64,000 nucleotides of DNA from an uncultured Schlesneria sp. (GTDB taxonomy: Bacteria > Planctomycetota > Planctomycetia > Planctomycetales > Planctomycetaceae). The translations under genes and the position numbers were made by a program. Below, piece after piece: positions 18,828-28,280 of this stretch. Where the stretch lies: assembly GCA_903899985.1 (NCBI GenBank), contig CAIULL010000245.1, forward strand, positions 1-64,000. The letters run 5' to 3'. Each line of letters starts with the position of its first letter. Within the stretch, counting starts at the first letter, position 1. The notes under the pieces are model-generated. The model did no database searches, was not told where the DNA came from, and saw nothing but the letters and a program-made list of their open reading frames with translations.

Positions 18828-19234
18828 CACAATTTTCCTGTTGGGTTGGAAGATTCTTCAATCGCTTGCCTGAGGATTTTCTCGAACGACGACGTAGACG
18901 TATTGAGGTTGTTTGACGGACATTGTCGACATTCACAAACCTCTGCTAAATCATGACCTGACGATTCCTGGAATGGAAATATAGGGGGAAGCCCGTAGGA
19001 CCGTTGATTTCAAATTTGTCACGAAAATCACCGTTTAACGACTGAAAGACATGTGATCGCGTAGTCCGGCACGACGTCTAAAGAAATGCGCTCAATTTTC
19101 GACTTCCTTCCGATAACGATGGTTAAAGTCGATGGTATCGATCCCTTTCAGTTGAATCTGGTTCGTCACCTTCGTACCGTGGAGGGAATTCCGCGCAAGC
19201 GGCCTACCCCATCCCTCACGCATTGCAACCGTTA
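18828..19234. other. Gap between divergent hydrolase and dCTP deaminase genes
   Basis: About 400 bases separate the divergently transcribed hydrolase and dCTP deaminase genes and should hold both promoters. I see no gene, no strong hairpin and no repeat in it. Confidence 0.4.
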
Positions 19235-19807
19235 ATGATACTGACCGGCGAAGAAATCAAGGCTCAATTGGGTAAGAATATCGTGATCGAGCCATTCGAT
19301 CCTTCGATGCTCAACCCCAACAGCTATAACCTCAGCCTGCACGACGAGTTGCTGGTTTACGAGGAAATTGTGCTCGACGTTCGTCGACCGAACCGCTACC
19401 GACGTCACATTATTCCCCCAGAGGGACTTGTTCTTCATCCTGGGCAATTGTACCTCGGCCGAACCGTCGAACGAACCGAAACTCATAACCTCGTTCCGAT
19501 GCTTGAGGGGCGATCGTCAATCGGACGCCTTGGACTGTTCGCTCACGTCAGCGCGGGATTTGGCGATGTCGGTTTTTGCGGTTATTGGACACTTGAGTTG
19601 TACGCCATTCACCCCATACGTATTTACCCCGGACTGCCGATCTGCCAGATTTTTTACCATACAATTGTCGGCGATGTCTCGGAGTATCGGGGCGGTAAAT
19701 ATCAGAATAACCGCGACATTCAACCGAGCCTTTTCTTTAAGGAACTTCAGCCGCCCCCGAAAGACCCGCAAATGCGCCTTTCATTTGGCCAGGAAATGTC
19801 CGAGTAG
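19235..19807 (+). CDS. dcd: dCTP deaminase
   Basis: This 190-residue enzyme deaminates dCTP to dUTP, feeding thymidylate synthesis. Landmarks are the N-terminal MLNPNSYNLSLHD, EGRSSIGRLGLFAHVSAGFGDVGFCGYWTLEL (catalytic Glu in TLEL, nucleotide-binding Ser-Ser-Arg), and the C-terminal YRGGKYQNNRDIQPS that closes over the nucleotide. Length fits the family. Whether it is monofunctional or a bifunctional deaminase/dUTPase cannot be decided by eye. The ATG at 19235 is preferred over an upstream TTG at 19223. The gene appears monocistronic, with a hairpin just downstream. Confidence 0.93.
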   Translation: MILTGEEIKAQLGKNIVIEPFDPSMLNPNSYNLSLHDELLVYEEIVLDVRRPNRYRRHIIPPEGLVLHPGQLYLGRTVERTETHNLVPMLEGRSSIGRLGLFAHVSAGFGDVGFCGYWTLELYAIHPIRIYPGLPICQIFYHTIVGDVSEYRGGKYQNNRDIQPSLFFKELQPPPKDPQMRLSFGQEMSE

Positions 19808-19842
19808 CTGAAATGTCGGTAAAAGCGTTCCGAGAAGATCGA

Positions 19843-19864
19843 TTGAATCTACGTTGAGATTCAA
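19843..19864 (+). terminator. Hairpin after dcd
   Basis: TTGAATCT (19843-19850) and AGATTCAA (19857-19864) form a perfect 8-bp stem with a 6-base loop, 35 bases after the dcd stop. The T-run is weak, so a stabilising hairpin is an alternative. Confidence 0.5.
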
Positions 19865-20064
19865 AGTCCATAATTGAGAAGTTTCGGCAGCGAATGTCTC
19901 GACGTGAGCTCCCCGTCGGATCTAGAATACAGGCGAGATGTTTGGCACACATCTCAATGAACGCGAAACAATCCGACAATTTCGTTAACGTCAGATACAG
20001 TATCTCGAATCGTTTTCGAGCACTTGTGTAAATTCGCGCTGTTTATGACATCCCGCCTGAATCG

Positions 20065-23000
20065 ATGTTTTACCCGCCTCATTTAAGCGACATCTTGATG
20101 CCGACCCGACCAACTGGTTATTTCGAACAACTTCTCTCTGAACGAATTCTCGTGCTCGACGGTGCGATGGGGACGATGATTCAGAGATATTCGCCCACAG
20201 AAGCAGACTATCGCGGCGATCGGTTCGCAAAACATCCGATCGATCTTAAGAACGCTGGCGATGTGCTGGTACTGACCCAGCCAAAAATGATCAGTGAGAT
20301 TCACTGCCAATACCTGGCAGCTGGCGCCGATATCATCGAAACAGATTCGTTCAACGCCAACATCATCTCGATGGAAGAGTTTGGGTTGGCCGAGTTCACT
20401 CGTGAAATTAATGTGACTGCGGCGAGACTCGCCAAAGCGGCTTGTGACCAGTTCACCGCGACGACCCCCAGTAAACCGCGATTCGTTGCAGGGAGCATTG
20501 GACCGACGAAGGTATTGTTGTCATTCAATGCAGACAAACCCGGATATCGTCCCGTGACGTTCGATCAGATGGTCGATTCATATGCCATCCAGATCCGCGG
20601 ACTGATCGAAGGCGGAGTCGATTTGCTTCTGCCAGAGACTTCCTTTGATACGCTGAACATGAAGGCCTGTCTCTTCGCGATAGAAGATGTATTCGCCGAA
20701 CTTGGTGTCCGCCTGCCGGTGATGGTTTCAGGCACAATTTTCAATGGCGGACGCACGCTGACCGGTCAGTCGGTCGAAGCGTTCTGGACATCGGTCTCGC
20801 ATGCCCCGATGTTGACGATCGGGCTGAACTGCGCGCTGGGTCCGAAGCAGATGCGAGAGCACGTTGAGACCCTGGCAAACCTCGCACCGAAATATATCAG
20901 CTGTTACCCCAACGCGGGGATGCCCGATGGGTTTGGAGGATTCGATTCGAATCCCGCTGAAGTCGCGGCGAATTTGCGTGAATTCGCTCAAAACGGCTGG
21001 TTGAATATCGTTGGCGGATGCTGCGGAACGAACCCGGACTTCATCAAAGCCATCGCCGAAGCTGTTGACGGGGTCGCTCCGCGCCGCATACCAGACATCG
21101 CTCCCATTTCGTCCTACTGCGGGAAAGAACGGGTCGACCTGCGTCCGAGCGCCAATTTCATGATGATTGGCGAACGAACTAACGTGACGGGCTCACGGAA
21201 GTTTGCACGCCTGATTAAAGAGGGAAAATTCGACGATGCCCTGGCCGTTGCTCGCGAGCAGGTTGAAGGGGGCGCGAACATGATCGACGTCAACATGGAC
21301 GAAGGGCTGCTGGACAGCCAGGCGGCCATGACGACGTTCGTGAACCTGATTTCGGACGATCCCGACGTGAACAAGGTTCCCGTCATGGTCGATAGTTCAA
21401 AGTTCAGCGTGATTGAAGCAGGCCTGAAATGCCTTGACGGCAAAGGGGTCGTGAATTCAATCAGCATGAAAGAGGGGGAAGCTGCGTTTCTCGCCCAAGC
21501 CCGACGAATTCGCCGATACGGCGCTGCCGTCGTGGTCATGGCGTTCGATGAAAAGGGGCAGGCTACCGACTGTGCGGATAAGGTTCGAATCTGTAAGCGG
21601 GCCTATGACCTGTTGACGACGCAGGCTGGTTTTCCTCCTGAAGACATCATTTTCGACGCGAACATTCTGACCGTCGGCACGGGAATGGAAGAGCATTCCA
21701 ATTACGCCGTCGAATTCATCGAAGCACTTCGTCGGATCAAAGCCGAATGCCCTGGCGCCAAAACGTCTGGCGGGGTCAGTAACGTTTCGTTTTCGTTCCG
21801 CGGCAACGATGTTGTTCGTGAAGCGATGAATGCGGCATTCCTGTATCACGCGATTCAGGCCGGTCTCGACATGGGCATCGTTAACGCGGGCCAACTGGAA
21901 GTCTACGAAGAGATCGACAAAGAGTTGATCGTCTACATCGAAGATGTGCTACTTAACCGCCGACCCGATGCGACCGAACGGCTGATCTCTTTCTCGGAGA
22001 AATTCAAACACGGGGCGAAAGAGACAGCGGAAGATGCCATTGAAGAATGGAGACTCGGTTCGGTGGAAGATCGCCTGAAGCATGCTTTGCTGAAAGGGAT
22101 CACCGACCTCATCGACAACGACACGGAAGAAGCACGCCTGAAATACGGAAAGCCCCTCGACATCATCCAGGGGCCGCTGATGGATGGCATGAATGTCGTA
22201 GGCGAACTGTTCGGTGCAGGAAAAATGTTCCTGCCACAGGTCGTGAAAAGTGCACGCGTCATGAAAAAGGCGGTCGCGTATCTCGAACCGTTCATGGAAG
22301 CCGAACGAGTTGCTGCCGAAGCGGCGCTCGCACCTGGCGAAACAGCCGCAGTCGTCGATACGACTCGTGGTCGCGGTCGAGTTGTCCTCGCCACCGTTAA
22401 GGGGGACGTTCACGATATCGGCAAAAACATCGTCGGCGTCGTCTTACGTTGCAACAGCTTCGACGTGATCGACCTGGGGGTGATGGTCTCGTGCGATAAG
22501 ATTCTTGAAGCGGCGAAAGCGAAAGGAGCCGACGTGATCGGCCTCAGCGGCCTGATCACTCCGTCACTCGACGAAATGGTGCACGTTGCGAAGGAAATGC
22601 AGCGACTGGACTTCTCGATTCCCTTGATCATCGGTGGAGCGACCACTTCAGCCAAACATACGGCAGTGAAAATTGCCCAGCATTACAAACACCCCGTTGT
22701 CCACGTTGTGGATGCATCGCTGTCGGTTCCAGTCGTCGAAAATCTACTCGATGCGGAACGCAGGGCAGACTTTATTGAAAAGAATCGCAGCTCACAGTCG
22801 CGAGATCGCTCTAACTATGAAGCGATGCAATCCAATCGCAAACTCGTCACTTATGCCGAATCGCTGGCTCGCCGGTTTGCCACCGACTGGTCTAAGGTCC
22901 AGATCGACACGCCAGCGTTTCTCGGCACGAAATTACTCGCCGATGTTCCGTTAAGCGAACTGGTTCCGTACATCGACTGGTCACCATTCTTTCAGACTTG

Positions 23001-23835
23001 GGAACTGAAAGGAAAATATCCAAAAATCTTCACAGATCCCGTGGTGGGTGAGCAAGCGCGCAAGGTTTTCGAAGATGCACAAGCTCTTCTCAAACGGATC
23101 GTGGACGAAAAACTGCTCACCGCCAAAGGAGTCTATGGCTTCTGGCCCGCCGTTTCGGAAGGGGATGACATCGTTGTCTCAGGCGTCTCCCATGGCAAGG
23201 TCGATCCTAACGCACCCTCGTATCGATTCTCGATGCTTCGCCAGCAATGGGAGCGGCAGGGTCAAAACGATTTCCGATCGCTCGCCGACTACATCGCCCC
23301 GCGCGAATCCGGCCGCCAGGATTATCTGGGTGCATTTGCAGTCACGACAGGGATCGGCTGCGATGAACTGGCCGACAAATTCCAGAACGAACTGCACGAC
23401 GATTATTTGTCGATCATGACCAAAGCGCTGGCCGATCGGTTGGCGGAAGCCTTCGCCGAATACCTGCACAAAAAGGCTCGGGACGACTGGGGTTACGGCA
23501 AGGACGAAAAGCTGTCAACCGACGATCTGATCGATGAAAAATATCGAGGCATTCGCCCCGCGCATGGTTATCCGGCGTGTCCAGATCACACCGAAAAGAC
23601 GAAGCTGTTTCAGCTGCTTGACGCCGAACGACAAACGGGAATTCGCCTGACCGAGAGTTATGCAATGCACCCGGCTTCGAGTGTCAGCGGTCTGTATTTT
23701 GCGCATCCTGAGGCGAGATATTTCGCGGTCGATAAGATTACGAAGGATCAGGTTGAAGATTACGCCACACGAAAAGGGATGCCACTGAATACACTGGAGC
23801 GATGGCTTTCGCCCAACCTGGGATATGATACGTAA
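20065..23835 (+). CDS. metH: Cobalamin-dependent methionine synthase
   Basis: This 1256-residue enzyme transfers a methyl group from 5-methyltetrahydrofolate to homocysteine through cobalamin. All four modules are visible. The homocysteine-binding domain has zinc ligands Cys256 (GLNCALG) and Cys319-Cys320 (GGCCGTNP). The pterin-binding domain begins near [16 protein letters not shown]. The cobalamin domain has the lower-ligand His783 in DVHDIGKN. The AdoMet reactivation domain includes [12 protein letters not shown] near residue 1164. The length is normal for full MetH. The ATG at 20098 is an alternative start. I see no cobalamin riboswitch in the 257 bases upstream. modBC follow 34 bases later on the same strand. 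Confidence 0.97.
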   Translation: MFYPPHLSDILMPTRPTGYFEQLLSERILVLDGAMGTMIQRYSPTEADYRGDRFAKHPIDLKNAGDVLVLTQPKMISEIHCQYLAAGADIIETDSFNANIISMEEFGLAEFTREINVTAARLAKAACDQFTATTPSKPRFVAGSIGPTKVLLSFNADKPGYRPVTFDQMVDSYAIQIRGLIEGGVDLLLPETSFDTLNMKACLFAIEDVFAELGVRLPVMVSGTIFNGGRTLTGQSVEAFWTSVSHAPMLTIGLNCALGPKQMREHVETLANLAPKYISCYPNAGMPDGFGGFDSNPAEVAANLREFAQNGWLNIVGGCCGTNPDFIKAIAEAVDGVAPRRIPDIAPISSYCGKERVDLRPSANFMMIGERTNVTGSRKFARLIKEGKFDDALAVAREQVEGGANMIDVNMDEGLLDSQAAMTTFVNLISDDPDVNKVPVMVDSSKFSVIEAGLKCLDGKGVVNSISMKEGEAAFLAQARRIRRYGAAVVVMAFDEKGQATDCADKVRICKRAYDLLTTQAGFPPEDIIFDANILTVGTGMEEHSNYAVEFIEALRRIKAECPGAKTSGGVSNVSFSFRGNDVVREAMNAAFLYHAIQAGLDMGIVNAGQLEVYEEIDKELIVYIEDVLLNRRPDATERLISFSEKFKHGAKETAEDAIEEWRLGSVEDRLKHALLKGITDLIDNDTEEARLKYGKPLDIIQGPLMDGMNVVGELFGAGKMFLPQVVKSARVMKKAVAYLEPFMEAERVAAEAALAPGETAAVVDTTRGRGRVVLATVKGDVHDIGKNIVGVVLRCNSFDVIDLGVMVSCDKILEAAKAKGADVIGLSGLITPSLDEMVHVAKEMQRLDFSIPLIIGGATTSAKHTAVKIAQHYKHPVVHVVDASLSVPVVENLLDAERRADFIEKNRSSQSRDRSNYEAMQSNRKLVTYAESLARRFATDWSKVQIDTPAFLGTKLLADVPLSELVPYIDWSPFFQTWELKGKYPKIFTDPVVGEQARKVFEDAQALLKRIVDEKLLTAKGVYGFWPAVSEGDDIVVSGVSHGKVDPNAPSYRFSMLRQQWERQGQNDFRSLADYIAPRESGRQDYLGAFAVTTGIGCDELADKFQNELHDDYLSIMTKALADRLAEAFAEYLHKKARDDWGYGKDEKLSTDDLIDEKYRGIRPAHGYPACPDHTEKTKLFQLLDAERQTGIRLTESYAMHPASSVSGLYFAHPEARYFAVDKITKDQVEDYATRKGMPLNTLERWLSPNLGYDT

Positions 23836-23869
23836 ATAAACACGACGTTGTGACTGCGGAGTAAGAATC

Positions 23870-24532
23870 GTGGAATGGGGCGCGGTCTGGCTGACGATCC
23901 GGCTGGCCACGGTCGTCACGACAATTCTCTTCTTCGTCGGGCTTCCCCTGGCTTACTGGCTGGCCATGACGCGGTGGCGAGGGCGTTTTCTCGTGGAAGC
24001 GGTCGTGGCACTGCCGCTCGTCCTGCCCCCTACAGTTCTTGGTTTCTATCTTCTCCTGGCCATGGGACCCCACGGTCCTTTGGGACTTATGGCAAGCCGA
24101 CTGTTTGGTATGAGATTGCCATTCACGTTTACGGGAATCCTGATCGGCGCTCTTTTATTCAATCTGCCATTCGCAGTTCGTCCCTTTACCGCCGCCTTTG
24201 CAGGGTTGGACCGGACATTGATCGAAGCCTCGTGGTGCCTTGGTGTCCCGCCGTTCGAAACATTTCGCCGAGTCACTGTGCCGCTTTGCTGGCCGGGGAT
24301 CTTGACCGGACTGATCCTCACTTTCGCCCATACTGTGGGTGAGTTCGGAGTCGTATTAATGGTCGGGGGTAATATCCCTGGTGTCACACGGACGTTGTCG
24401 ATCTCGATCTATGATTCGGTACAAGGCCTCGATTATCCATCGGCACGACAGACAGCGACAGCGTTGCTTGTATTCTCGTTCATCGTACTCTGTGTGACGC
24501 AGTGGCTAGGGCAACGAGGCGAAACGAGATGA
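23870..24532 (+). CDS. modB: Molybdate ABC transporter permease
   Basis: A 220-residue inner-membrane permease with about five membrane segments. It carries the ModB-type EAA-like loop FAGLDRTLIEASWCLGVPPFETFRRVTVPLCWPG and GEFGVVLMVGGNIPGVTRTLSISIYD, both typical of molybdate permeases. It starts with GTG at 23870, 34 bases after metH, and its stop overlaps the next ATG (ATGA at 24529-24532), so it is translationally coupled to modC. No substrate-binding modA lies in the flanking genes. Sulfate or tungstate could be alternatives, but the motifs favour molybdate. Confidence 0.9.
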   Translation: MEWGAVWLTIRLATVVTTILFFVGLPLAYWLAMTRWRGRFLVEAVVALPLVLPPTVLGFYLLLAMGPHGPLGLMASRLFGMRLPFTFTGILIGALLFNLPFAVRPFTAAFAGLDRTLIEASWCLGVPPFETFRRVTVPLCWPGILTGLILTFAHTVGEFGVVLMVGGNIPGVTRTLSISIYDSVQGLDYPSARQTATALLVFSFIVLCVTQWLGQRGETR

Positions 24533-25620
24533 CCACCGATCTTGTCGCCCGCTTTGAAAAACGATTTGTACGCGGCCCCACGATTGATGTTGATTTCGTA
24601 CAGTCGACAACCGGCTTTTCGGTGACGGCATTGATTGGTCCGTCGGGTTGCGGCAAAACGACGATGTTGCGGTGCATCGCCGGGTTAACCAAGCCTGATC
24701 AGGGAACGATCCAATTCTGTGATCGGACTTGGTTCAGCAGTAAAATAAAGACCGATCTCTCCCCTCAGCAGCGTGATATCGGGTTTCTGTTCCAGGGTTA
24801 TGCGCTGTTTCCGCATTTGACCGTAGAGGACAACATTGGTTTTGGTCTGCGTCATCTGACAGAGGCCGGGCGACGTTCCCGCGTGACGGAAATCATCAAG
24901 CAGTTTGACTTGAAGGGACTTGAACAACGTCTTCCCCGTCAGATCTCCGGCGGGCAACAGCAACGAGTTGCCCTGGGGCGAGTATTGGCCCGCAAACCTA
25001 AGCTGCTGTTATTGGACGAACCGCTTTCTGCCCTGGATTCGATGCTGCGAGAACAATTGCGAGTCGAGCTTCGTCAAATGCTGGGCGAATTTCAAACGCC
25101 TGTCATCCTGGTAACACATGACCGCGTGGAAGCGATTTCTCTAGCCGACCGAGTGGCCGTGATGGAGGCTGGAAAGATCGAGCAGATCGGTTCGATCCAG
25201 GATGTTTTCTCTCGTCCAAAGAATGCCAATCTGGCGCGACTTGTCGGAGTTGAAACGGTCTTACCCGGAGAAATCGTCGAGACACACGAGGGACTTGCCA
25301 CCGTGCGTGTCGGTTCCGCGTCATTATTGGCTGTCGCGCCATCGCCACCGACACATCTGGTTCACGTTTGTATCAAAGGGGAAGACGTTTCCCTGAGCAG
25401 GGAGTCAAACGACACGACCTCAGTCCGTAACCAGTTACCGGCCATCATTAAGCTGCTGATGCCAGAGGGACCTTTGATTCGAGTGGTACTTGATTGCGGT
25501 TTCGAACTCACGGCGCTCATCACCCGCCCCGCCAGCGAGGACTTGCAACTACAGGTTGGTTTGAGTGTCACCGCGATGATCAAAGCCCCGGCGATTCATT
25601 TGATTCCTCGCATGGCATGA
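24529..25620 (+). CDS. modC: Molybdate ABC transporter ATPase
   Basis: This 363-residue ATPase powers the ModB permease. Walker A is GPSGCGKTT (about 37-45), a Q-loop FLFQGYALFPHLTVEDN follows, the ABC signature is ISGGQQQRVALGR, Walker B is LLLLDEPLSALD, and the switch His is in LVTHDR. A C-terminal MOP/TOBE-like region from about 270 probably binds oxyanion for feedback. The start at 24529 overlaps the modB stop by ATGA. An upstream GTG at 24502 lies inside modB and is rejected. Partner modA is missing from the window. Confidence 0.93.
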   Translation: MTTDLVARFEKRFVRGPTIDVDFVQSTTGFSVTALIGPSGCGKTTMLRCIAGLTKPDQGTIQFCDRTWFSSKIKTDLSPQQRDIGFLFQGYALFPHLTVEDNIGFGLRHLTEAGRRSRVTEIIKQFDLKGLEQRLPRQISGGQQQRVALGRVLARKPKLLLLDEPLSALDSMLREQLRVELRQMLGEFQTPVILVTHDRVEAISLADRVAVMEAGKIEQIGSIQDVFSRPKNANLARLVGVETVLPGEIVETHEGLATVRVGSASLLAVAPSPPTHLVHVCIKGEDVSLSRESNDTTSVRNQLPAIIKLLMPEGPLIRVVLDCGFELTALITRPASEDLQLQVGLSVTAMIKAPAIHLIPRMA

Positions 25621-25625
25621 GCTAC

Positions 25626-25814
25626 TCACCTGCGATTCCGAACCGTTCCCGATAAAAACTCCAGTTGGGCACTGCGTTCATCAAGTCCTGGAGGTCCCAT
25701 ACGTCGCATTCTTTCATCCAAACACGTTTTTGCTTGAAGAACTTCGCAGCGTCGCGGACCGACACCTGGCGGGATCACCAGCCAAGGAAGGTCCAACGAA
25801 CACGGTTCAAACAA
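25626..25814 (-). CDS. Uncertain short ORF
   Basis: A 62-codon minus-strand frame with a TTG start reads MFEPCSLDLPWLVIPPGVGPRR and ends FLSGTVRNRR. The amino-acid mix is protein-like, but no ribosome site or homology is recognisable, and the frame lies convergent to modC. Could be a real small protein, a remnant or chance. Confidence 0.22.
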   Translation of the reverse strand: MFEPCSLDLPWLVIPPGVGPRRCEVLQAKTCLDERMRRMGPPGLDERSAQLEFLSGTVRNRR

Positions 25815-25855
25815 AAGGCGTTACATCGGCTCTTGGCAATTCACGTTCTTTTCGA

Positions 25856-26026
25856 TCACATCCCCGAGTTGACCGCCAACGCCACGATGCCGATCGTCAG
25901 CAGGGCCACGCCTAGCCCTAAACAGATCATAATTGCGGCCATCTTCTTCTGTTGAGTTCCAAGGTACATAGCCACTCCAACAAAAACGGCCACAATCCCA
26001 ATTAAAATTCCAGAGGTCAACGGCAC
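25856..26026 (-). CDS. Small two-helix membrane protein
   Basis: A 56-codon gene with a GTG start preceded by AAGGAG eight bases upstream. The protein is VPLTSGILIGIVAVFVGVAM followed by a basic turn (QQKK) and a second hydrophobic helix (IMICLGLGVALLTIGIVALAV), ending NSGM. Two membrane spans with a short positively charged loop are clear. It is below usual length cut-offs and easily missed. It lies on the minus strand between modC and another small gene. Function unknown; small hydrophobic proteins often act as subunits or regulators of larger membrane complexes. Confidence 0.6.
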   Translation of the reverse strand: MPLTSGILIGIVAVFVGVAMYLGTQQKKMAAIMICLGLGVALLTIGIVALAVNSGM

Positions 26027-26125
26027 GTCGGCGCTCCTTTATTTCTTAAAATAGCCGCCCGCGATCCGACTCTGCAGACGGACTTTGCCGTGAGTGTTCG
26101 TCGCTTCCCGTGGTTCGATGATTCA

Positions 26126-26473
26126 TCATTTGCGTTGCCGACAAATCTGAGCGTTCAGAGACTCCAAGAGAGATTTCTGGGTCATCTTGGGAATATCGCT
26201 CGGTAGCAATTCGAGAATCACCGGGGGCATCAAACCGGGGACCACGAGTCTAACCCTTCGGCCCTCGCTTGCGGTTCCACCTGCCCATATCGGCTGATCG
26301 GTACCGCCAAGCACTTTGCTGATGAAGCGGACGACGATCTCTTCGAAGGTGGCCAGCTTTTGTTCTTCAGCGGAGTTCAACATCGTGTAACTCATTTTGC
26401 TCGTCTTCACGTCTGTAATAATGACTCTCCCAAGTTGCGATTTGTTCATAACGGCGATTATCTTCGAAATCAT
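26126..26473 (-). CDS. Small hypothetical protein
   Basis: A 115-residue soluble protein, MISKIIAVMNKSQLGRVIITD..., with a mixed alpha/beta look and a Pro-rich centre (VVPGLMPPVILELLPSD). No family is recognised. The ATG at 26473 follows AGGGCGGG, which supports the start over an upstream one at 26494. It is on the same strand as the small membrane protein downstream (about 100 bases away) and the sulfatase upstream, but spacing does not argue strongly for an operon. Confidence 0.5.
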   Translation of the reverse strand: MISKIIAVMNKSQLGRVIITDVKTSKMSYTMLNSAEEQKLATFEEIVVRFISKVLGGTDQPIWAGGTASEGRRVRLVVPGLMPPVILELLPSDIPKMTQKSLLESLNAQICRQRK

Positions 26474-26680
26474 GCCCGCCCTGATTGTACGCAAAACTCA
26501 CCTCGGGGGCACGGCCTTCTCGTGAGATCCCTGAGATAGATCTTCAAATTAATTCGCCGGAAGTCACTAAAAAAGAGGCTAGTCAAACGGCCAAAGCGAG
26601 ATTGGCGACATTTGGAAGAAACCGGTAAGCGACAACGTGTTGTCGTCCGGTGACGGCTCGACCTCCGCTCTCCCCTCACC

Positions 26681-28165
26681 TCAATCAACGTCCCTGCCGC
26701 TTCGGATGCGTTCCAACGTCCCCTTCAACTGCACGACGATCTCTGGATGTCGGTCCGAGATGTTTGTCGTCTCCCCGAGGTCTGTGTCCAGATCGTACAA
26801 TTGCGTCGGTTGCGGATTCTTCGCTGCTCCTGGGGTACCTGGGATCAGTTTCCAGCGTCCGGATCGGATCGCCAGTCCGTTGGCGTGCTCAATGATATGG
26901 TCACGACCGACTTCGGTCTCACCGAGCAGTGCCGGAGAGAGATCGCGGCTATCGGGACTCACAGCCGGATCTGATTTTGCCCCGACGAGTTTCCCGAGCG
27001 TGGCGCACAGGTCGACCTGACAGATCATCGCCGGCGATTCCCCAGGCTTGACCTTGCCGGGCCAACGAGCGAGAAACGGCACTCGTGTTCCCCCTTCGTT
27101 CAGACTGTACTTGCCCCCCTTCAGCGGGCCGGCCGGCTTGTGATCGCCGAGAGCTTCGACAGCCTGGTCTTTGTAACCGTCGTCCAGCACCGGGCCGTTG
27201 TCACTCGACACAATCACCAATGTGTTTTCGGCGAGACCGAGGTCGTCGAGCGTCCGCAGGACCTCGCCGACGCACCAGTCGAATTGAACCAAGGCGTCGC
27301 CACGCGGTCCCATCGCGCTCTTGCCGACGAAACGTGGATGAGGCACTCGCGGGACGTGAATGTCGTGCGTCGAGAAATACAGGAAGAACGGCCGTTCCTT
27401 GTGGCGCGCAATGAAATCGACCGCGCGCCGTGTGAAGACGTCAGCCATGTCCTCGTCCTTCCATAACGCCGCCTTGCCCCCCTTCATGTAACCGATGCGG
27501 CCAACCCCATTGACCACCGCCATGTTGTGGCCGTGGCTCCAATCGAGCGTGAGCGAGTTCCGTTGGTCGACGCCGTTCGGCTCGCCAGGAAAGGGCGCTT
27601 TGTAGCTGACGGAGATCGGATCGGCCGGATCGAGCCCGAATACTTTTTGGTTCTCAAGATAGACGCAGGGGACACGGTCGCCGGTCGCGGCGAGAATGAA
27701 CGATTCGTCGAAGCCGACGTCGAAAGGGCCTGGCGAAAGTTCTCCGTTCCAATTCTGGCTGCCAGTTTCTGAGCCGATCCCGAGATGCCACTTGCCAACG
27801 ACTCCAGTTCGCAGCCCGGCGTCTCGCATCAGGCGCGGCAGTGTTGCCCGCCCCGGTTCGACAATCAGCGCCGCGTCGCCGGGGAGCACGCCGGTCCCCT
27901 TGCGACGGAAGGCATATTCGCCTGTGAGCATCGAATACCGTGACGGCGTGCAGGTGGCTGACGAACAATACCCCGACGTGAACCGCCGCCCCTCCCGAGC
28001 AAGCCGATCAACATGCGGCGTCTTGGCACCAGTTCCACCGTAGCAACCAAGGTCGCCGTAACCGATGTCATCAGCGTAGATCACAATAATGTTTGGCGGT
28101 GCGGCACTTACCGTGCCTGCAAGCAACGTCGCAACGACGACGGCGAGGATTCTGAGAACAGACAT
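26681..28165 (-). CDS. Secreted formylglycine-type sulfatase
   Basis: A 494-residue arylsulfatase-type enzyme with a signal peptide (MSVLRILAVVVATLLAGTVSA). It has NIIVIYADDIGYGDLGCYG (metal-binding Asp pair at 32-33), and Cys72-Thr-Pro-Ser-Arg76, the CxPSR signature whose Cys is converted to formylglycine. VVGKWHLG and IVSSDNGP supply further active-site residues. It likely removes sulfate esters from polysaccharides outside the cytoplasm, a common planctomycete trait. The gene is visibly richer in G and C than its neighbours, so recent transfer or a different selective history is possible. No maturase gene is in the window. Confidence 0.95.
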   Translation of the reverse strand: MSVLRILAVVVATLLAGTVSAAPPNIIVIYADDIGYGDLGCYGGTGAKTPHVDRLAREGRRFTSGYCSSATCTPSRYSMLTGEYAFRRKGTGVLPGDAALIVEPGRATLPRLMRDAGLRTGVVGKWHLGIGSETGSQNWNGELSPGPFDVGFDESFILAATGDRVPCVYLENQKVFGLDPADPISVSYKAPFPGEPNGVDQRNSLTLDWSHGHNMAVVNGVGRIGYMKGGKAALWKDEDMADVFTRRAVDFIARHKERPFFLYFSTHDIHVPRVPHPRFVGKSAMGPRGDALVQFDWCVGEVLRTLDDLGLAENTLVIVSSDNGPVLDDGYKDQAVEALGDHKPAGPLKGGKYSLNEGGTRVPFLARWPGKVKPGESPAMICQVDLCATLGKLVGAKSDPAVSPDSRDLSPALLGETEVGRDHIIEHANGLAIRSGRWKLIPGTPGAAKNPQPTQLYDLDTDLGETTNISDRHPEIVVQLKGTLERIRSGRDVD

Positions 28166-28280
28166 CTGGGTGCTCCCTAGTAAACGAGAAGATCAGAATG
28201 AACGAGATGTTCACGAGGAACAGAGACTGGTGCTTCGATGTGTCAATTTCGCCATGAACCGTCTGCCCATTCAGAGCCAG

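Noticed and set aside
19808-20064. Possible cobalamin or S-adenosylmethionine riboswitch before metH
   Set aside because: No B12-box-like or SAM-type core could be seen, only the hairpin that follows dcd.
26631-26644. GACAAC-GT-GTTGTC inverted repeat downstream of the sulfatase gene
   Set aside because: Too short a loop for a hairpin and no link to a start or stop; probably chance.
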